From: Massospora cicadina
Taxonomy: Eukaryota > Entomophthoromycota > Entomophthoromycetes > Entomophthorales > Entomophthoraceae
Length of the DNA: 64,000 nucleotides
Assembly: GCA_022478985.1 (NCBI GenBank)
Contig: JAKSZP010017356.1
Location: 1 to 64,000, forward strand
Direction of reading: 5' to 3'
Both the position numbers and the translations under genes were made by a program. Below are positions 30,662 through 42,900 of this stretch, in pieces (position 1 is the stretch's first letter; each line of letters begins with the position of its first letter). The notes beneath the pieces are model-generated. The model did no database searches and was not told the origin of the DNA. It saw nothing but the letters and a program-made list of their open reading frames with translations.

Positions 30662-32080
30662 ATGGAACCTAGTGACATGGACATCTCAGATTATTTATTA
30701 ACCGCCAAGGCTCTGAAGCTGGTATCTCCTACTACCAAAATCTTTATCACAGTGAGGAGAGCTCAAGCAGCAAGACCAGTTATCCCAAATAGGGATGAGG
30801 ATGATGTCTTGAACAAAGAGAAATTTTTAAAATTTTTGGAAGGTTGGTTGAGATTGCAGGCCAGAAATACTGAAATCACTAAGGAGAAGTGAGAACTCAG
30901 TTTGCAATTATCAACTGCAAATTACAGAGTAGACAGTATGCCCAAAGACATTAAAAGCATAACGTCCAATCTAGCTTTATTAAAAAAACTCAAATACCTC
31001 AAAAAACAAAGCGACCAATGCTCACCCAGCTTTGACAAAAGAGAAATAGGAAAAAGCTCTGCCCATTAAGCCAAAAAACAGTTTGGAAAAACAACTAAGG
31101 GCCGAATTCAGACATCAGAATCCTTTAGTTCAGAGCAATATCATGAAACTAAATCATCAGAAATTGACACCAATGCAGAATCTGAAATTTTAAACATCAA
31201 TTCTATGACTAAAATCCTGGCAGCAATCCCAACTCCAGATACTCCCCAATGGGAAAGAGGGCTGATTATGAGCGATGATACACCAAGACGTTCAAGAGGA
31301 AGTACTACCCCTATGCCTGAAACAGGGCAAGATGACTTTAAACCACTGGATTTACCAAAGTTCAATAAGGATGGGAACTTTTCTCCTTCCTCAAGTTATT
31401 TGAAAAAAGCAACGAGGGGAGCATTATATCATGCAAAAGGATAAGCACTGATTAACTCAGTTAAAGCCCATAGCTGTGATCTCATTATGCCCTATTTGGG
31501 TGATGATTAAGCCTATATGGATGCTAAAATTGCGGTGACAAAACAGTTTGGAGGGCCCAAAAAATTAGAAACCTAAAAAAGAAAGCTTCTTAATATTGAA
31601 TTCTAAAGAATGAGACTATTAAGGACTTTTCAGACAGATTTTTCCATGAGGCACGAGTTCTGCATGGGTGCAACACAATTGATAAGTTTGACGCTAAGAC
31701 TGCAACGGAGCATGCGGTTATGCCCTTCCATGAACTGCACAATGTCATGATACCTGCATTCAATGGAAGCTCAGAAATCCAAGAACTTACCCATCACTTG
31801 AGAAGCTGTTACCATATTTTAAATACTCCTAATTGGGCCAAGGATCAGCAAAAATCCCATTTTTGAGCCCAAAAAGCAACACTATGTCTGACAAGGGAGA
31901 GAAATTTTGAATTATGAAGCAAAAATTTGAGCAAAAGCAGCAAACAGGGCCGATTACATTCCACAACTGTGGTCAAAAGAAGAACTTTGCTAGCAAATGC
32001 TACAGACAGTTCAACAAACATTCTGGAGTCAACATTGCTCTAGAAATTAACAGTGACATTGAGGAGGGAATAGAGCAAGT
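30662..32080 (+). pseudogene. Gypsy-D gag
   Basis: N-terminal stretch 30662-30892 (MDISDYLLTAKALKL, a helical Lys/Glu region at the end). A central capsid-like part lies around 31440-31850 (DDXAYMDAKIAVTKQFGGP, FSDRFFHEARVLHGCNT). A CCHC knuckle at about 31959-32000 is degenerate: the first Cys reads as Phe and the His as Asn (FHNCGQKKNFASKC). Stops throughout. The protein would have been the particle protein of the element. Confidence 0.7.
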
Positions 32081-32449
32081 GGAGTAGAGGCATAATGCTC
32101 TAACTCCACCAATGTTCAAACCATTCCACCTGACCCTGGTGAGCTCTTTAGGGCCAAAGATGTTTCTGAAGATAACCTTTACCATATCATGGCTAATGGT
32201 GTCATGATGGTCACTACTTGTGTCACAGCAAAGGCAACTAAACCCTTGAAAATTACCAAAGAAGCTCAAGCAGAAGTATCAAAACCTTGCACAAAACATA
32301 TTATTGATCAAGGTTTAGACCTCCAACCTGGATGTTCAACCAATTTACCTGAGCTTAACAACGTTCAAGTAGCTATTCCCATGAAGACCTTAGCAGATAG
32401 CTTCCCAGATACTTGCTCAAGCCTGAAATCACACCTGCTATTGGGCAGC

Positions 32450-33000
32450 AACCACAGCATTCATACAATAAATACCTCTGAAAACTAATTAGAATGTAAT
32501 TATTTGGACATAGCTGTAAAAAAGGTCCGAGTTTGGGCCATTGTTGATAGTGGCGCTCCTATCAATATAGTCAGTACAAATTTGGTTAAAAAACTGAAAA
32601 TTTTTCTTAATGTCACCCACTGTTAGGAATATGGAACTGCTGGAGCGCATACAACTAAATTGCTGGGTGCATACAGTACCCTACCTCTCAAATTGGGTCT
32701 ATTGTAGTAACAGCACCTGCTATAGTATTGCCAAATGCAAACTATGATATCCTAATTGGGACTGATTTCCTAAGAAGATATGAAGTTGTTACCAATAATA
32801 AGGATGATAATCTCACCATTCTTGGCCAGGCTAATCCACTTTACTATAACCGGGATAGGGCAGTTGAGAAAATGAAACCCAGCCTATTCATAAATATGGT
32901 CTATAAGGCTGGAGTCTTCCTGATTGAGTATGTCAAAGCGTGGTCAAAGATAAAAGAACTACCCACTCAGATTGATGAATCAAATGGCATTCCACTTTAA
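32450..33000 (+). pseudogene. Gypsy-D protease
   Basis: Active site VWAIVDSGAPINIVSTNLV at about 32533 (DSGA at 32546-32557). The second hallmark is NYDILIGTDFLRRYEVV (about 32740). A stop at 32625 and a frame change separate the halves. Gypsy-E has the same arrangement. Confidence 0.8.
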
Positions 33001-33339
33001 TCAAATCAGAGCATCACTCTACCATATGGAGATCAAGTAATCATCCAAACGGGACTAAAAATTAATATCTTGGAAGGAATTTATGGTGAAGTATATCAAC
33101 CATAGTCTAAATCTTAACTCGAACAAACATTGCCCCTAGTATTATCATTCCTGGCCACAAAGAAATACTTATCTTATTTGCAAACATGAAAAATTAGCCC
33201 ATCTCCATCAAGCAACATCAAAAAATTGCATTTCTACATCTGATCCCTACCTCAGAAATTCACTCATTCCATGAGTTTGGTAAAGTTGTCAAATTAGAGC
33301 TCCCCCAATAAGGACCTACTCAGCATAAATAATGTCGTC

Positions 33340-34400
33340 CCTATGGCTGATTTAAGAAACCTGACCAACTCTGAGAAAGGCCAAGCTCAGGAGTTATTCT
33401 CTAAGTATTGGGAAATATTTGCACAAAATGATTTTGACTTGGGATGTGCTAATGGTGTCACCCACAAAATTGATACCGGGGATCATAAACTAATTTGATT
33501 ACGTTCAATTAGATGCTCAAAATCATCACAAGAAACTGTATCCAAGGAGACGAGGAACTCTTTGATCGTGCCATGTTAGTACCTTCAAAAATTCCATGGT
33601 CAGCACCAATTTTAATAGTGAAGAAAAAGAATGGAAGCAACTAAGTAGTCATTGATTATCAGTAGTTAAACAACATCATAAAGAGGACTCATGCCCTCTG
33701 TCATGAATTGGCGATGCCTTGGATAGACTAGAGGGTGCAAAGTTTTTCTCGCAATGGACCTTATCAGTGGATATTGATAAATAGATCTTCCTGAAGAGAA
33801 GTGCGAGAAATGTGCAATCATAACCCAAGAGGGCCTATTCCAGCTGATTAGAATGCCTCAAGGGCTCTGCAATGCCCCAGCTACATTCCAATGGGCAATG
33901 GACACGATTCTGGGCAAATGAAGTTGTCATTTGTACTAGTGTACCTTGATGATATCAACGCTTTCAGCCGCACTTTTGACGACCACCTGTAACACTTAGA
34001 GTAGTTTTAAAAGACTAGCTGCTGCAAACTTAAAAAACAAGCCCAGAAAATGTCAGTTTAGAAAGACAAATGGAATACCTCAGATTTGTGATTGATAAAG
34101 TGGGTCTTTGGCCCCAACCCTCTAAGTAGGATGCCATCTCCAAAATGAAATGGCCCAAATCCAAGCGCAATATTCAAGTATTCCTAGGCATGATTGTGTA
34201 CTATTGCCAATTTATTGTCAACTTTGCACAACTTGGAGATCCGTTTTTCTATCTGATCAAAGATAAGGTCCCATTTGACTGGACTCCAGCTTGCCAGGAT
34301 GCGTTTGACCAACTCCAATTGGCCCTATTAAGTGTGCCTGTTCTTCAATACCCGGACTTTGTTTGGAAATTTATCATCCAAACTGATGCATCCTGAACAG
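33340..34400 (+). pseudogene. Gypsy-D reverse transcriptase
   Basis: RT signatures in several frames: PSKIPWSAPILIVKKKNGSN (about 33590), DLISGY (about 33765), RMPQGLCNAPATFQWAMD (about 33853), catalytic YLDD at 33942-33953 (LVYLDDINAFSRTF), thumb KWPKSKRNIQVFLGMIVYY from 34145. Many stops; non-functional. Confidence 0.82.
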
Positions 34401-34740
34401 CAGTGGGGGCCATGTTATCCCAAGTTGGAGAAGATGGCGAAGAACACCCAGTCACCTTCACTAGTCAGACCTTAAACGTTCATGAAAGGAACTACATGGT
34501 GAAGTAATGAAAATGCTTAGCCATCATATATGCTTGCAAGCAATTCCGTGTCTACCTTCATGGTACTCATTTAAAAGTTGTTTCTGATCATGCTTCCCTA
34601 AGATGGTTAAACAACTTAAGAGAACCTGAGGGCCGATTAGCCTACTATGTGTTGAAGCTTCAAGCTTATGACTACACCATTGAGCATCAAGCTTGGGAAA
34701 AACACCAAAAGCTGATTTCTAATCCTGACTATCCACTATT
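34260..34740 (+). pseudogene. Gypsy-D RNase H
   Basis: FIIQTDAS followed by a stop, then AVGAMLSQVGEDGEEHPVTF, NVHERNYMV and, after two stops, CLAIIYACKQFRVYLHG. The connection IEHQAxxKHQ is decayed. Confidence 0.8.
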
Positions 34741-34929
34741 GCAACACTTAGTCAGGCTGCCAATGAGCTGTTTATGAAAATTTTCATCAGAGATTATAAG
34801 ATGAGCCTGAATCCATCCAAAAATTATTATTGGATCTACAAAAGAATACAAACATCAAAAAAGGGATGCGTTACAAGATTGTTGAGGGCAAAAAGTATAT
34901 TTCCCAAGAACCTCGGCCCAAACAGACCT

Positions 34930-35950
34930 AAATGGAGGAGCATGCGGCCATAGGGCATGGAAGATTCAAGAAAATGAAAGAGCATCTGAAGCAATTCTAC
35001 TACTGGGAGTCAATGCATTTCGACATCCAAGACATGATAGAATGCTGTGCAGAGTGCCAATGCAAAAAACTGTTCCAAAAAATCACAGCTTACCATATTT
35101 GTTCAGCTCAAGTTTGTCTGACACACTATATCTATTGATGTTGTCAGCCCACTTCCAACAAGCAATACAAAGGCCAAGTACATAATTGTAGCCATTGACC
35201 ACTTGACCAAATGGGTCAAGGCCTAGGCCATTTTGGAATCTGGAGCAGCAACCACCACCAAGTTTGTCCTTGAATACATCATCCACAAGCATAGATGTCC
35301 CCAGTTTATTCTGACCAATAATGGAACCAATTTTACTGCCAATGTCCTTGCCAAGCTCGAGCAATTAATGGGAGTATGAGGCATGCTTTATGCTCCCTAT
35401 CATCCTGAATCTAATGGGACTGTTAAGCGCGCAAACAAAACGTTGGTTAACATTATCAGTAAAATAACTTTGGCCAAACCATCTGAATGGATTACTTATC
35501 TAAGTTCATCAGTATTTGCCTACAATATCTCCTATCACTTATCAACCAGGATGTCCCCGTTTCAATTATTATATGGAAGACATCTGGACCAACCAATGCT
35601 ATGTATTCAGCCCTAGAGGATCCTGGCAAAACATTTTCCTCAATACGTTGAAAAGCTTGTGGATGCTTTAATCAAACTACAAGATTAAGCCTTTGACAAC
35701 AGTTTTGACATGGAAAAGGCCTGACATTAAAAGGACTTATATAATCGCTACACACTGGCCAAATTTGAAGTTAATAACGAAGTTCTATTTTGCAACACCC
35801 ATGGATTGGGATGATTGAAAAAGTTAGATCACATATGGGTTGGGACATTCAAAGTGATTGAAAAGACATCTAGTTTTTTATACACTATCAATGATATTAT
35901 GACTGGCCATACATACAACAGAGTCCATGCAAAATTCCTAAGAGACTAAT
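34930..35950 (+). pseudogene. Gypsy-D integrase
   Basis: Zinc-binding part EEHAAIGHGRFKKMKEHLKQ and CCAECQCKK; core ISIDVVSPLPTSN (about 35130), TNNGTNFTAN (about 35322; the family Asp reads as Asn) and YHPESNGTVKRANKTL (about 35398; Glu reads as Lys). The C-terminal module FKVIEKTSSFLYTI is near 35850. At least three catalytic residues or frames are lost. Confidence 0.83.
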
Positions 35951-35959
35951 AAGTGCGCC

Positions 35960-36222
35960 AATTAAGAAAAAAAAGTGGAAAAGAAACAAACAAAAAACAT
36001 TTGTATATATAATAATAGTTTTTTTCTATTTAATACTTTAGTTTGCACTTGAGGTTGGGGAGAGTACTAACCTCAGACTCAACGGGAATTTGGGGAAAAA
36101 TTAACAATAAGAAGATCCAACTTTAGACTCATTGGGCGTTTGGCCAAAGATAACAGATGCTGATGATCAATGAAGGCTAAACAGGGAATCTTAGGGCTTA
36201 TGTTTGAGTCAAGTTGGGGGGA
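35960..36222 (+). other. Gypsy-D 3' untranslated segment and polypurine tract
   Basis: AT-rich start, then 200 bp without clear coding. Ends with AAGTTGGGGGGA (36211-36222) touching the right LTR. Gypsy-A has a much longer antisense-coding segment at this place. Confidence 0.7.
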
Positions 36223-37328
36223 TGTCAGATTCTGGAGTTTACTCAAAATTAAACCCTTTGACAATCATCAGATTGGGCCAATTATCCTCCCAATGCTCGA
36301 GCTAATACCCTAATTTGCACCTCAAATTCTATTGCAACTACACGGCTCAGGCCAAATATTTCAACTTCAATTTGATCAAGTACTTTATCAAAAAACTCAG
36401 GCCAAATACACTCGCACATTAAAGACAATTATAATTGCATCAAATCTTTGAAATTGGTCCTGATTATTGGGAACAATATCAAACATTCAGTATACAAAAT
36501 CGTTTGGGAATTACCCAAAGTTATCGTTTAAAAGTCCCAAAGACAATCAGATGAACAATAACGTAATCAATTTCCCACTCTGGGCGAAATTTGTATGTCA
36601 ATCCATGTAATCAGTATGATAGCACTTGAACATGGACTGCCTGAAAGGGAGTACCTAGTGCTATCAAGAGAGAGGCCTGCCAACGTCCTAATTAGGGGTA
36701 TGTCATCTACTTTAATTGATGCAAGGTTTTCATAGAAGGTGTATTTTTTCAGAAGTATGACAACTCAAATAAAGAAGATCCTAGGATAATTTTGCATGTT
36801 TTTATTGCTTTTTTGTCCCTAAATTCTCCCAAATATGAGAGTATTTTGCCACCAATAAACCTAATAATAGGTCTCAGTCATATCAGTCTAAGGGCTGAAC
36901 TGAGGTAAAATATCTGCTGAAATTTTGTGCTTAAATGTGGCCAGGAGTTGCCCTAAAGGTATAACTACCAGCGCCTGACCTAATGACTGATTATCAAATA
37001 AATACCTTCCAATAAAATATATTTTATTTCATCTCTTTCCTGTTTTCTCATCTGATGTTTCTTTTCTTTGGAGTAGTGTTGACAAGCTGGAAGTAACAAA
37101 TCCCCAGCTTTTATCTATCCCTGCCTCAGAAGTTGTTCCTGATTAAAAAGGAAATATAAAGCCCAAAATTTACCAGAAGAGTTGGGGCTATTTTAATAAG
37201 CCTAGTGAGTTTCCAAAAAGTCAGAGTATTGTAAGCCAGTGGCAAAATCAGGGATATATTGGCCAAACATCTTCCCAATTTATCATGCATTATTTTAATT
37301 TCAAGCGAGCTATTCTCAGAACTTCACA
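36223..37328 (+). repeat. Gypsy-D 3' LTR
   Basis: 1106 bp, TGTCAGATTCTGG...ACTTCACA, aligned by eye along its length with 29459-30568. Followed by GGCTT. Confidence 0.9.
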
Positions 37329-37475
37329 GGCTTGATGCCATTGACGAGTTTTTCTGAGGATTTGACACTTGATTTCTCATTTACTGCATGTGGAAGCCCA
37401 TTGGGCTTTGTTACTGAGGGTTTAAAGCTTTTAGACCTTGATTTTAAGGACTTGGGGCCGTAGTCATCATAATAC
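37329..37475. repeat. About 130-bp tandem repeat, right part
   Basis: Continuation of the array interrupted by Gypsy-D: GATGCCATTGACGAG...GAGGATTTG, then CCCATTGGGCTTTG at about 37398, repeating the phrase at 29261. Confidence 0.55.
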
Positions 37476-38505
37476 TGTCATTATTTTAACCAGATGGATT
37501 CCTTCCGATAGTATCAGGACTAAGGTTGTCAGTTAGTCAGGCATGATTGCCATATAATCGCCCAGTTCAATACTATTTAATGTTATATAATTAATTTGAT
37601 TTAGGTTCAGCAGAATCTGGGTTTGCACCAATTTACCATTCAAGTCGATTGTGTGAATTTCCAGCAGAAAGCTGATGAATGAATTGCTGAGCATTTTTAT
37701 AATGGTTACACTTCTAAATTCAGAGCACCAGCAATTCATGCTGAGGATGCTCAAAGTTCTATTTAAATATGTATTTATATACAATCAACTGGCAACTCAT
37801 GCTAAGGATGGATTGATCTAATTTAATATTTGGTGATCAGATGAGCGGATCAGGAGGTAATTGCCATGATGTATGAATGAATGAAATTGATGATCAGATA
37901 TAGTTCTGGCCTTGATGGCTGAGGGGTTTTTAGAGGTGCAGTAGCTTAAGTATAAATAGTCGTTCATTCTCTTTAACTAAACATCTCTCTTTTGCTCATA
38001 TTTTCTTATTTGTTAGTAGTTTGTCAGCTAGAGTATGGTTAAGATGGGACAGGAGATCCATGATAGGCGCAGGTGATCATGCCTAGAGTGGCAGGCGTAC
38101 CAGCTCCCATGTATCCTTCCTATGAGGAACTGGTAGGAACTTGGCTTGATGGCCACCAATGGCAGATGCTGACTGGCCGCCAACTTTGCAGGGTGCAGCA
38201 TGGGAGTGCCATAACTGCCTAAGATGGGGGATGGACTCTCCATGGAATGGCCAGATGGGTTGGTGAATGGTTATGAGGCTGGGGAAGCGCAGGAGTGCCT
38301 GAGCCGCCCAGGATGGGGGCAGACTCACCAGGGCACATGCTGAGGACATCTGGGGCTAAGGCGAAGTTTTTGGTGGATGGTTGGTGGGTTGGACGCGGAA
38401 TTGTAGGGGTTGGTACACCAATGAAGCTGAAATGGCAAAGGGCCAACCAGTCTTCATACTGGTTGGCTTGGCACACTAGTGGAGCCCATGGTCAATTTTG
38501 CGACA
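37476..38505 (+). repeat. Miniature element 5' LTR
   Basis: 1030 bp. Aligns with 38680-39711 over its length, with scattered substitutions. Contains a GC-rich middle portion within AT-rich ends. Confidence 0.85.
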
Positions 38506-38506
38506 G

Positions 38507-38521
38507 TGGTGCTCACTACAG
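38507..38521 (+). promoter_or_regulatory. Miniature element primer-binding site
   Basis: TGGTGCTCACTACAG, the form of the motif shared by most LTR elements here. Confidence 0.8.
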
Positions 38522-38679
38522 GGGGCTTTGCTAGTGGGCTGCTCAATTAGTTGGAGGACTGATTACAGAGTGGTGAAAGCCACCGGTTAAGACTGGCGCT
38601 CCTTGGGGGGGGCGCTGGGGGCCTTGGCCCACCATTGGGGTGACAATGTAGGAATAACATCTGGTTAAGGGGAGGGCAA

Positions 38680-39711
38680 TGTCATGATTTTAACCAGATA
38701 AATTCCTTCTGATAGTATCAGGACTAGGGGTGTCAGTTAGTCAGGCGTGATTGCAGGCTAATTGCCTAGTTAATTACTATTTAATGTTATATAATTTAAT
38801 TAGATTTAGGTCCAGCGGAATCTTCATTCACCACTGATTTACCATTCAAGGTCAATTGTGTGAACTCCGGTGGAAAGGGACTGAATCCATTGCCAAGCAT
38901 TTGAAAATGATTCCACTGCTAAACTCTGGAGCATTGATGACTCATGCCAGGGATGCGAAGTTCTATTTAAAATATTAATTTCCTTTATGATCTACTGGTG
39001 ACTCATGCAAAAGGATGAGTTGACCTAATTTAATTATTGGTGATAAGATGAGCGGATCAGGAGGGAATCAGTATGATGTATGAATGAATGGAATTGACAA
39101 TCAGATAGTGTTCTAGCCTGGATGACTGAGGAGTTTCAGAGGCGCAGTAGCTTAAGTATAAATAGTCATTTATTCCCTCCAAATAAACATCTGTCAATCG
39201 CCAATATTTTCTTAGATTTTTAGAAGTTCAACAGCTACATTAGGGTTAATATGGGACAGGAGATCCCCAATAGGCACGGGTGATCACACCTGGAGTGGCT
39301 GGCACTGCCAACTATCATGCCTCCTCCATATGAGAAAATGGCAGGAACCTGGCCAGCTAGCCACCAATGGCTGATGATGACTGGCCGTCAACCTTGCGGG
39401 GTGCAGCGCAGGAGTTCCATAGCTGCCTAATATGGGAGACGGACTTTCCGTGGCATGACCAGATGGGTTGGTGAAGGGTTGTGAAGGTGGGGCAGCGTGG
39501 TTGTGCCTGAGCCGCCCAGGATGGGGGCAGGACTCTCCAGGGCACATGATGATGACACCTGTGGCTAAGGTGAAGTTGTTGGTGGTTGGTTAATGGGTTG
39601 GGCGCAGACTTGTAGGGTTAATAGCCAATAAAGGTGAAATGGAAAAGGGCCAACCAGTCTTTGTACTGTTTGGCCCGCACACTAGCAGAGCCCATGGTCA
39701 ATTTTGCGACA
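38680..39711 (+). repeat. Miniature element 3' LTR
   Basis: 1032 bp, preceded directly by the polypurine tract. Confidence 0.85.
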
Positions 39712-39745
39712 AGAACCTTTTAGCCCATGGGGTGACAGTTCCCAA

Positions 39746-40024
39746 TTATTTTTGTGCAAGTTCCTCAATTTGCCATACTAATTCAGCAGAGACAATTTCA
39801 GGAACAGGTGGTGGAATCTTCAGAGGGAAGGCTGTTAACCAACACTTGTCTACCACATGGGCGAGATCACCCTGTGTAATGAGAGGAACAGCTGCCCTCT
39901 TTGGACCCTTTTTATTGGGGAATGGGAGTACCAACTGATCTAGGCAGAAGGGACGCTCCCCTATACTTATAGTTATTTTGGAACCATTCAAATGACCAAG
40001 CAACACTTTTTGATATGACCCCAA
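39746..40024 (-). pseudogene. Unidentified coding-like fragment
   Basis: Open minus-strand stretch of 92 codons (VLLGHLNGSKITISIGE, LPFPNKKGPKRAAVPL, FPLKIPPPVPEIVSAE) with composition that looks coding. The LLGHLxGS piece is also readable in repeat R copy 1 near 26250, so the fragment may belong to that dispersed repeat. No family is recognised. Confidence 0.35.
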
Positions 40025-40132
40025 ATTCCTATAGTCAGTGAAGAAGTAAACCTTATTTTAAGGAGCATGAAATAACCTTAACGCATGTCTCAATGTGCTA
40101 AGTGCTTTTAAGAAAAATTTAAAATAGAAAGA

Positions 40133-40744
40133 TGTTAAAAAAGGTTAATTAAAAACATTATAATTGTAAACTTTTTTAAGGTTTACTTTATAGGTTTTAT
40201 GACTGGTTTTGTAAAAATATGGGAGATTGATAGTTGTATGAAGGCAACTATCCAGTCAAGCATCTTCTCTACAAGTGGTTTTAACCTTATCTAGGTATTT
40301 TCTTATATGCAAGTGATGACAACCTCACTTCAGGTAATTTGTTCATACAGATCATTGTTGACCTTTGCAAACCACTATAATCATTCCTATGTTTTTAATC
40401 ATTCTTATAAGTTTGTCAGATCATCTTGTGACAGAAAAACTAATTTATTCCGTTTTATTGTCCCCAGTTCACTCACAGCTTCCAGAGTTTGTTCTTATAA
40501 GACATGGTCTTAATAACTATAATGTGCTATCTGTTTTTTAAAAAAGTAACCACCTTTTTAGTAAGCACCAAGTGTAAACTTTTTTATAAATTTACTGCAC
40601 ATGTTCTTTGACTGAGTTTGTAAGAATCAAGAAGAGCGATTGTTGTATAAAGACAGCCATTCAGTCAAGCCTCCTCTCTAGTAATTTCAACCCCACTCGG
40701 GTATTGTCTTACAAGAAAGCTTGATAATCTCACTTCAGGTAACA
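40133..40744 (+). mobile_element. Possible TRIM-like element
   Basis: Two direct repeats of about 205-213 bp (40133-40337 and 40532-40744) share TGTAAACTTTTTTA, TCCAGTCAAGC/TTCAGTCAAGC and CTCACTTCAGGTAA blocks and flank about 194 bp. Flanking pentamers AAAGA and AGAGA are close. No primer site or polypurine tract is obvious, so this is tentative. It interrupts repeat R copy 2. Confidence 0.4.
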
Positions 40745-42289
40745 AGAGAGAAAAATAGATAAAGGAAAATCCATCTACTATTAAATAAGTGAATAAATAT
40801 TTAAAAATATATCTATACAGATTTTTCTGTCTTTATTATAAGAATCAAGGGGTTTAGATAGAGAAATATAGTGCTTAACTTCTTTATTGGCGTCCCAATG
40901 AAAATAACATCTCTCTGATAAATTTAGCCCTAAAGAGTTGCATTAAACAGTAATTAATTTCTTCCTGCCTATTCATTCACCTAGTCAATATCTATTATCA
41001 ACTAGATTATGACCCTCCATGGGGTTGATTTACAAAATTGCATGTCCCAAAGGCTTTAACCAACTCCAGCAGCTTAACCTTTACAAACTAGCAGCCTGAT
41101 TAGGTAATGGGATAATGGACCCAATTGCAGCAGGCTGCATCGACCAGGCTAACCCACAAGTTACTGCCAAAAAGCGTTATTGATGCTTCAATAACTATCA
41201 GATATTCTGATATTGTATATATTGAAAATATTAACCATTTGATTCTCTCAGCCAAATTGACGCCTAGAACTAAGAAGGGGGTTAAAGGGATTACCTTGAT
41301 AAGTTTTTTGGAGAATTTGCCAGGAGGCAGAGCTCATATTGATTAAGAAAATTCTGAAGTAAAAACTGAAACTAAGAAAACCAAGCTGAATTCCTACCTA
41401 ATCAAAATATGGATTTTCAATAGGTCAGGCGACCACTACTAGAAGTGGCTCTTCAGGCAGCTAATTAAGATGAACCAATAAAGGGTAATAATAAAGAAGT
41501 TTCCAATTGATCAACTTAAGTGACTTCCAGTCTAATCCAACTTGGGCATTCAACTCACTTTTTTTCCTTATCAAACTTATGGTACAAAGCGATATAACAT
41601 CTGTAATGCATTGCCAGACCAAGAGCATCCCTTCAAGATGTCACCCCCCATTAATAGCATTAATACTTTTCTTTTGGGATTTGTATTAGTAATTGCAACA
41701 TATAAAACCATGATTCATACTTTATTAAGGTTACGTTATTAATTCTATACCTCGTTTCATGTTGCTTGACTTTAAAGATTCCATTTTGACATACTTATTA
41801 TAGGATGGATACTTTAGCTGATGGGACATAAGCGGTAACTTGGCATCCTTTAAATGAAACCTATACTTGTTATGGACTTATTGGCCTCAACTAATTCCTG
41901 TCAGGCTTCTTGGGCATTGCACCATCAAGCTTAATATGGATGCCCTGCAGTAACTCTGAAAACCTTTTATAAATTGGTGATATATCCTGATTGATTCACA
42001 TAATAAAATTGATGTTGATTACTCTACCAACATTCATTCTTCTTATAAACATTGCTAATAATCATACCCAACAAGCCATCAATCAACATGATTGGAAATA
42101 AATTCAAATTAATCTAAATTAATATCTCATAGGAGACATCTAAAACAATAGATATTGAACATTGATAACTCTAACGTACCTTAAGGTTGCCTATTAGAAA
42201 GCCAACCAAAGTCGGACAGTCAGATAGTTATTAATAATCTGTTACAGCTGGATAATATAGGCATTCTAAAATCTCAACAATACCTAAAA
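40745..42289. other. Unassigned insertion-like DNA within repeat R copy 2
   Basis: Separates the two parts of repeat R copy 2. Two coding-like stretches on the plus strand (41125-41346, with VIDASITIRYSDIVYIEN; and 41542-41742, with TYGTKRYNICNALPDQEHP) suggest a decayed element of unknown class. Confidence 0.3.
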
Positions 42290-42900
42290 AAATTAGACCA
42301 CTACAATCACAAGTGAGGGCATGGGCCTATAATACATTGAAGGCAATTTGATCTGGCTGCACTGTTTTTGGGTGCTGCATCTTTTATATGGGTTGCAGAT
42401 CTCTGGGTTTACACTTTTAATGAATAGGTTGAATCACAAAATCGCTAAGATAATTAGAATTATGGAGAAATGATGATGCACGCCATTATTGGTTGCTCCT
42501 AAATTTAACTTTCTAAACCTATTAATATTTTCTAATCAAGGCGTGCTCCACTTTGGAGGTTTAATATTTGATTGATAGCAAAAATCATAAAAATGGAAAA
42601 TGATGTTAAGAAGTAAAAAAGAGAGTTGGTGTTGGAGAATGTAAAAATAAAATTTAAAGTAAAATCAACTACTTTACGATGATATTAAAGTAAAAGAGTT
42701 TTGCAACTTGGGATTCAGGAAATTGTAGGAAAATTGGAAAATTTAACATTATAGTAAAATTTACCTGGAGTAATTTTATGCTCGTTTGGCGGTGTAATTG
42801 ATGGAATTCTCTACACAAAAGCCTAATCCCCTCAAAATACAACCAGATAGGCAATGTGAGGATAGGAGAGAGCTTATATAAGAAAAAAGGTAGTGGAGCC
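42290..42900. repeat. Dispersed repeat R, copy 2 (no SINE)
   Basis: Collinear with 26450-27400 except for the SINE-2 insertion, which is absent at about 42720. Shared blocks include GAGAAATGATGA and ATTGGTTGCTCC. Confidence 0.6.

Larger units (their letters stand above)
29459..37328 (+). mobile_element. Gypsy-D: full-length Ty3/gypsy element
   Basis: 7870-bp plus-strand element with 1.1-kb LTRs and a perfect 5-bp target duplication GGCTT (29454-29458 and 37329-37333). Contains primer site, gag, protease (DSGA), RT (YLDD), RNase H, integrase and polypurine tract. It belongs with Gypsy-A, E and F by DSGAPINIV, YLDDIN and SCDxLSHLP-like motifs. Every domain has stops; inactive. It interrupts a 130-bp tandem repeat. 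Confidence 0.92.
37476..39711 (+). mobile_element. Miniature LTR retrotransposon (two LTRs, 174-bp interior)
   Basis: Two direct repeats of 1030 and 1032 bp, both TGTCAT...TTTTGCGACA, flank only 174 bp. The interior starts with the primer site TGGTGCTCACTACAG (38507-38521), one base after the left repeat, and ends with a purine run (TTAAGGGGAGGGCAA, to 38679) touching the right repeat. This is what a non-autonomous element needs to be copied in trans; no coding is present. Flanking pentamers (AATAC and AGAAC) do not match well, so the insertion boundary is not confirmed by a target duplication. Confidence 0.82.

Noticed and set aside
38083..39547. Minus-strand open frames repeated in both LTRs of the miniature element
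   Set aside because: They recur only because the LTRs are copies; frames differ between the two and there are no domains.
37471..39716. Target duplication for the miniature LTR element
   Set aside because: Flanking pentamers AATAC and AGAAC match at only three of five positions, so none is claimed.
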